Assembly (NCBI RefSeq): GCF_022682495.2
Contig: NC_071393.1
Span: forward strand, 115,522,239 to 115,586,238
DNA length: 64,000 nt
Source: Desmodus rotundus
Lineage: Eukaryota > Chordata > Mammalia > Chiroptera > Phyllostomidae
Direction: 5' to 3'
Position numbers and translations under genes: made by a program. This document shows positions 60,039-64,000 of this stretch, piece by piece (the stretch's first letter is position 1; each line of letters opens with the position of its first letter). The notes under the pieces were generated by a model, which searched no databases, was not told the DNA's origin, and worked only from the letters and a program-made list of their open reading frames with translations.

Positions 60039-60206
60039 TTTTAAAAATTGATTTTAGAGAGAGGAAGGGAGAGAGAGAAATATTGATTTATTGTTCCACT
60101 TATTTATGCATTCAGTGGTTGATTCTTGTATGTACCCTGAGCAGGGGGCATCAAACCTTGGCGTATTGGTGTGATGCTCTAACCAACTAGGCTACTCGGC
60201 CAGGGC
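60039..60206 (-). mobile_element. Ves-related short SINE (minus) in PTGR2 intron 3
   Basis: Reverse copy: TTTTTTAAAAATTGATTTTAG tail side, 'atattgatttattgttccac', 'gggggcatcaaaccttggcg', head 'actaggctactcggccaggg'. Confidence 0.9.
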
Positions 60207-61152
60207 AAGGAAAATTTTCATAATAGCACAATAGTGTATGTGATTAATGAAGTTCTTCCAAATGTTCCAATCACTTCCCAGTAGTAAGTAAAGCTTGAAG
60301 ATAGTAAATTAGGATTGGAAATTCTCTCAGATCCAGTTTAAAAGGTCTTATTTATATCACTATATCTACAGGGGCTAGCATAGTGCTTATTAAGCATTAA
60401 TTAAAGGAAGGAGGGAAGAAAATCACTTCTTTCCCCATGTGGCCCTGCATGGTATGCTGTGCCACTCCACTTGGGAATTGTAAGCAATCACTTGCCTTCA
60501 CTAGACATTGTTCTTTTTTAAAAAAGCACATAAGCAACTTAGAAAAGGAATCTAACGGATATTAAATCATTGAAGTTTTGTATCATTCCAAATTCACAAC
60601 TAAATTTAATCACTACGTATATACAGCATTTTGCATGGCTATAGTTAATGTGTATATGCTATTTTGATTTCTTATTTAAGTGACTTTATATGCATAACTT
60701 CATATGCAAAACTAGTGGAAATATCAGTATATTGGTGGTCATATAACATTCTATTATGTTGACATCATTTCCTTACCTATAGGGAATTACTTGGTCTACT
60801 TTTCCTCTTATCCATGCTGGAGTCAGATGCTCGGTCTGGCCAGTATCCAATAGCTGCTGAACTAGCAGAAGCATAGCATATTCCCAAAGAAACTTCTGCT
60901 TCAATTTCCCGTTTGCTCTTGCCTTCTACTGAACTGAACTAAACCTCCCTTAATCAAGTAGCCTCCCATCTTTTCCGTCTCCTGGACCACACTGGAGGCC
61001 TCTGCATCTTGGCCTCATGAGTCAAAGAGAGGAAGGGAGCCTTGGCTACTTTCAGGAAGTCTTTAGCTCACACTAGTCCCAGGAGAGAGTGTGGCGCCAC
61101 TGCGGCACTTTGACTTTGCAGAGTGAAAAGCACATCCACCTGAGGTGAGGGG

Positions 61153-61288
61153 AATGACATAATGCTCAGTCTGAAGTTTTCCCCGTCATTGTGCTATTGT
61201 GGGAAATTGAGCAGTTGGGAAGAGCTTAGCAATGCCTTGGGAATAGGTATTAGAAATGGAAGAGGAGCTCAGAAGGGATGGGGATAAA
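61153..61288 (+). repeat. Unclassified repeat, copy A (intron 3)
   Basis: About 136 bp similar to 63399-63534. Shared blocks are 'aagttttccc', 'attgtg', 'gagcagt', 'taggtattagaa' and 'aagggatgg', in the same order and orientation with only small gaps. The similarity fades outside these limits. Confidence 0.65.
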
Positions 61289-61539
61289 CAACTATATAAA
61301 GTTTCATTTTTTGGTGTGTTATTTCCATTGGTGAAGTGGAATTGTGAGGTCAAAAGAAGTAAGTACCATTATGGTCCATGTTACTAATTTGTTTTCTACA
61401 AAAAGTGGACAGTTTTATAATATTATCAGTAACATGTAAGCATACCTAATTTGCCACAATCCATTGGAATCACTGGCCCAGTAGTTTGTATTATTTTTGC
61501 TAGCGTGATATATGTAATATTACTTAAATTCTTTAATTG

Positions 61540-62095
61540 TTTAAAAATTTTAACAGTTTTATTAAAATATAATACACATATAAAAAAGATGTGGTACATT
61601 TACACAATGGAATACTATGGCTATAAAAAAGAAGGAGCTCTTACCCTTTGGAACAGATTATTATGCTAAGCAAAATAAGCCAGTCAGAGAAAGATAAATA
61701 CCGTATGTTCTCCCTCATATGTGGAATCTAATGAACCAAATAAACTGATGAATGAAATAAAACAAGAGGTGTGATGCATGGAACAGACTGACAGATTTTA
61801 GAGGGGTGGGGGGCACTGGAAGAGATTAGCTAAAGAACATATATGCATAGCCCATGGACACGGGACATGGGGTAGGGGGCAGCTGGGTGGCAGGGAGCAA
61901 AGAGGAGGGGTAGATGGGGACATCTGAAATAGTGTCAACAATTAGAAAATTTTTAAGAGAAATAATACACACATCATACAATTCACACTTTTAAATGTAC
62001 AATTCACGGTTTTTAATCTATTCACAAAGTTGTGGAACTGTCTCTACAATCTAATTTCAGCAAATACTTACATTCCTTTTTCATTGTACTTCTTC
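61540..62095 (-). mobile_element. Old L1M LINE fragment (minus), interrupted by a younger L1
   Basis: The left part 'taacagttttattaaaatat' and the right part 'attcacacttttaaatgtac', 'tcacaaagttgtggaactgt' and 'ctctacaatctaatttcagc' are reverse L1M 3' phrases, as in the element at 35025. Confidence 0.75.
61581..61962 (+). mobile_element. 5'-truncated LINE-1 (plus) nested in old L1
   Basis: The end of L1 ORF2 is visible (YTMEYYGYKKEGALTLWN in the frame ending at 61669), followed by a G-rich 3' UTR (61800-61915). The target-site duplication TAATACACATA / TAATACACACA lies at 61570-61580 and 61963-61973. Confidence 0.85.
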
Positions 62096-62298
62096 ACTCA
62101 TTAGAGAGGGGATACAATTTTTTCAGAATAAAAAATAACTGAAAGGAAGATAGAAATTAAGAGAAATTTTATCTGTTTGACTAACACTTTACTTAACATT
62201 ACTTATTATTTGTCTTTCTTTTAGTCACTGGGTAAATTAGTAAACTGGTTCAGTATTATTAGACAAAGTTATCCCTAATCAACGTTTTCTTCTTTTAG

Positions 62299-62604
<306 letters not shown>

Positions 62605-62964
62605 TAGGTAGCTGCAAAAACGTGGACTTTGTTACTTTTCCACTATTGGCTGTCATTTATATGACATTTCTTAGATTATCAGTAAATGATATATTTTCCC
62701 ATATTTAATTTTTTTCCAGTTTCACATACATAAAATAAAATGAGATATAAACATCAAAAAAGTATTTTATACTAAGAACCAGAGACCCATTATAGTTGTA
62801 TGCTTTAAAGTTTCCTGAGAAATTGACACTTTAGAAATTCCTTTGGTTTGTGCTTGAAATTCCATCTTGTATCAGAAATCCTGAGTTTGGTTTCTGTTAT
62901 GTTAACCATGGAAAATGACCAATATTTGTCTTTTTTGACCTTTAAAAACTGGCAGCTTCATGTA

Positions 62965-63090
62965 CAGGGTGGGGCAAAAGTAGATTTACAGTTGTGATAT
63001 GAAAAAAAATGCAGTAATTAGTAAATAATAATCCAAGAATAAACTGTGTTTTCTGTACTCAAAGCTGTAAACCTATTTTGCCTCACCCTG
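62965..63090. mobile_element. Mariner-type MITE with intact termini
   Basis: 126 bp flanked by TA (62963-62964, 63091-63092). The inverted termini are CAGGGTGGGGCAAAAGTAGA at the left and CAGGGTGAGGCAAAATAGGT as the reverse complement of the right end, both running on into TTTACAG. No coding capacity. Confidence 0.9.
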
Positions 63091-63092
63091 TA

Positions 63093-63250
63093 ATTCAACC
63101 TAGTATGTGTCATCGAGGAAGTTACTGTATATCTCTGAACTCCGCTTTCTGCATGTGCAAAATGAAAAGGATAGCTATCTGGCAAGTGCGTGTGAAAGTT
63201 AAATGCTGTGACGAATGGGACTGAGGTTTTGTAAGAAGATTTATAAAATG
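63093..63250 (+). repeat. MIR SINE
   Basis: 'gaggaagttactgtatatct', 'ctgaactccgctttctgcat', 'gtgcaaaatgaaaaggatag' and 'gtgtgaaagttaaatgctgt' follow MIR order. Confidence 0.65.
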
Positions 63251-63398
63251 TCAGTGCTTTTTATTATTACAAATTCTTATAATCGGTTAAAAAAGTAGCT
63301 GTTAATAAACAAATGACAGGAGGCCTTATGCAATCACTTGTCAACTCAATAGTGCTAGTAAAATATATATAATTAGAAATTTCTTAGCAGAAAGTGAA

Positions 63399-63534
63399 AA
63401 TGAAGTACGCAGCAGTTTGCAGTTTTCCCTACCATTGTGTTGCCATGGGAACTTGAGCAGTGGCGAGAACTTAAGAGTGCTCTGGGGTTAGGTATTAGAA
63501 GTGAGGAAAGTGGGTTCAAAAGGGATGGAGAAAT
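63399..63534 (+). repeat. Unclassified repeat, copy B (intron 4)
   Basis: The second copy of the roughly 136-bp sequence described at 61153-61288, in the same orientation. The family is not recognised. Confidence 0.65.
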
Positions 63535-63814
63535 GATATTTGCTGAACATAAACTTAACTCACACAGTTTTTATACTGGCTTTAATAATAAATATTGCCT
63601 ACATGAAATATATCTGCATACTGTAGACCTTTCTGTGTAATGTAGATTTAATATTTCCATTACGCTTATCCACACAGCAAATTTAACTGATAGCCATTTA
63701 AAACTGCTTAATACAAACTGCCATTTTATTTCTTTGTGGCAGTTTAACTTCAAATCAAACTAAGGTAGTAAATCTTGATTACTTTCAGTGGTTTATTAAA
63801 TTGTTATGGGAAAT

Positions 63815-63872
63815 TTATATATTTTTTAATTTTTAGAGAGAGGGGAGGGAGAAGGAGATCTCTGCTGTCTCT
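63815..63872 (-). mobile_element. Ves SINE tail fragment (minus)
   Basis: 'tttttaatttttagagagag' and 'gggagggagaaggagatc' are the complement of the Ves tail and pyrimidine block. The head is absent. Confidence 0.6.
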
Positions 63873-63961
63873 TCCTCTGCTTATAAAAACACATACTCTT
63901 TTGGATTGGGGTCCCACCCTTGTGACCTCATTTAGCCTTAATTATCTCCCTACTCCAAATA

Positions 63962-64000
63962 CAGGGGTGGGCAAAGGTAGGTTTACAGTTGTTCATATGG
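63962..64000. mobile_element. Second mariner-type MITE, cut by the window end
   Basis: It begins after TA (63960-63961) with CAGGGGTGGGCAAAGGTAGG and then TTTACAGTTG. It matches the left terminus of the element at 62965 and has the same orientation. Confidence 0.75.

Overview
The window is mammalian nuclear DNA, most likely from a bat. It holds short exons with GT/AG introns, CpG-rich promoters, and about twenty copies or fragments of a tRNA-derived SINE. That SINE has the GGCTGGTGTGGCTCAGTGG-type head and the CTCTCTCTAAAAATAAATAA-type tail of the Ves family, which I know from yangochiropteran bats (vesper bats, phyllostomids and relatives). LINE-1 3' ends, MIR, L2 and MaLR remnants fill most of the rest. 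I see no dense young Helitron or piggyBac load, which argues weakly against a Myotis-like genome.

Layout. (1) 1-15.5 kb is read as the first intron of a minus-strand gene. Its CpG-island promoter and 5' exon lie at about 15.05-15.8 kb, with a consensus GTGAGT donor on the minus strand. From human 14q24.3 gene order (MIDEAS on minus, then PTGR2 on plus) this should be MIDEAS (ELMSAN1), but no MIDEAS coding exon is in the window, so the name rests on synteny. (2) 15.8-54.5 kb is intergenic. I can support no gene there. It contains nested SINE and LINE insertions, MaLR LTR remnants, and three small DNA transposons with target-site duplications. (3) 54.5-64.0 kb is the 5' part of PTGR2 (prostaglandin reductase 2, plus strand): a CpG promoter with a noncoding exon 1, then coding exons 2, 3 and 4, which together give residues 1-116 of a roughly 351-residue enzyme. 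The remaining exons, with most of the cofactor-binding domain, lie beyond the right edge.

The two genes are divergent, about 39 kb apart, and have unrelated functions: a subunit of an HDAC complex and a prostaglandin-inactivating reductase. I found no undescribed system. The observations most worth checking are oppositely oriented Ves copies around PTGR2 exon 3, a roughly 136-bp sequence present in both PTGR2 introns 3 and 4, a 50-codon coding-like stretch in intron 2, and several intact small DNA transposons with clean target-site duplications. Repeat family names come from recognition by eye, and their boundaries are approximate unless a target-site duplication is described.
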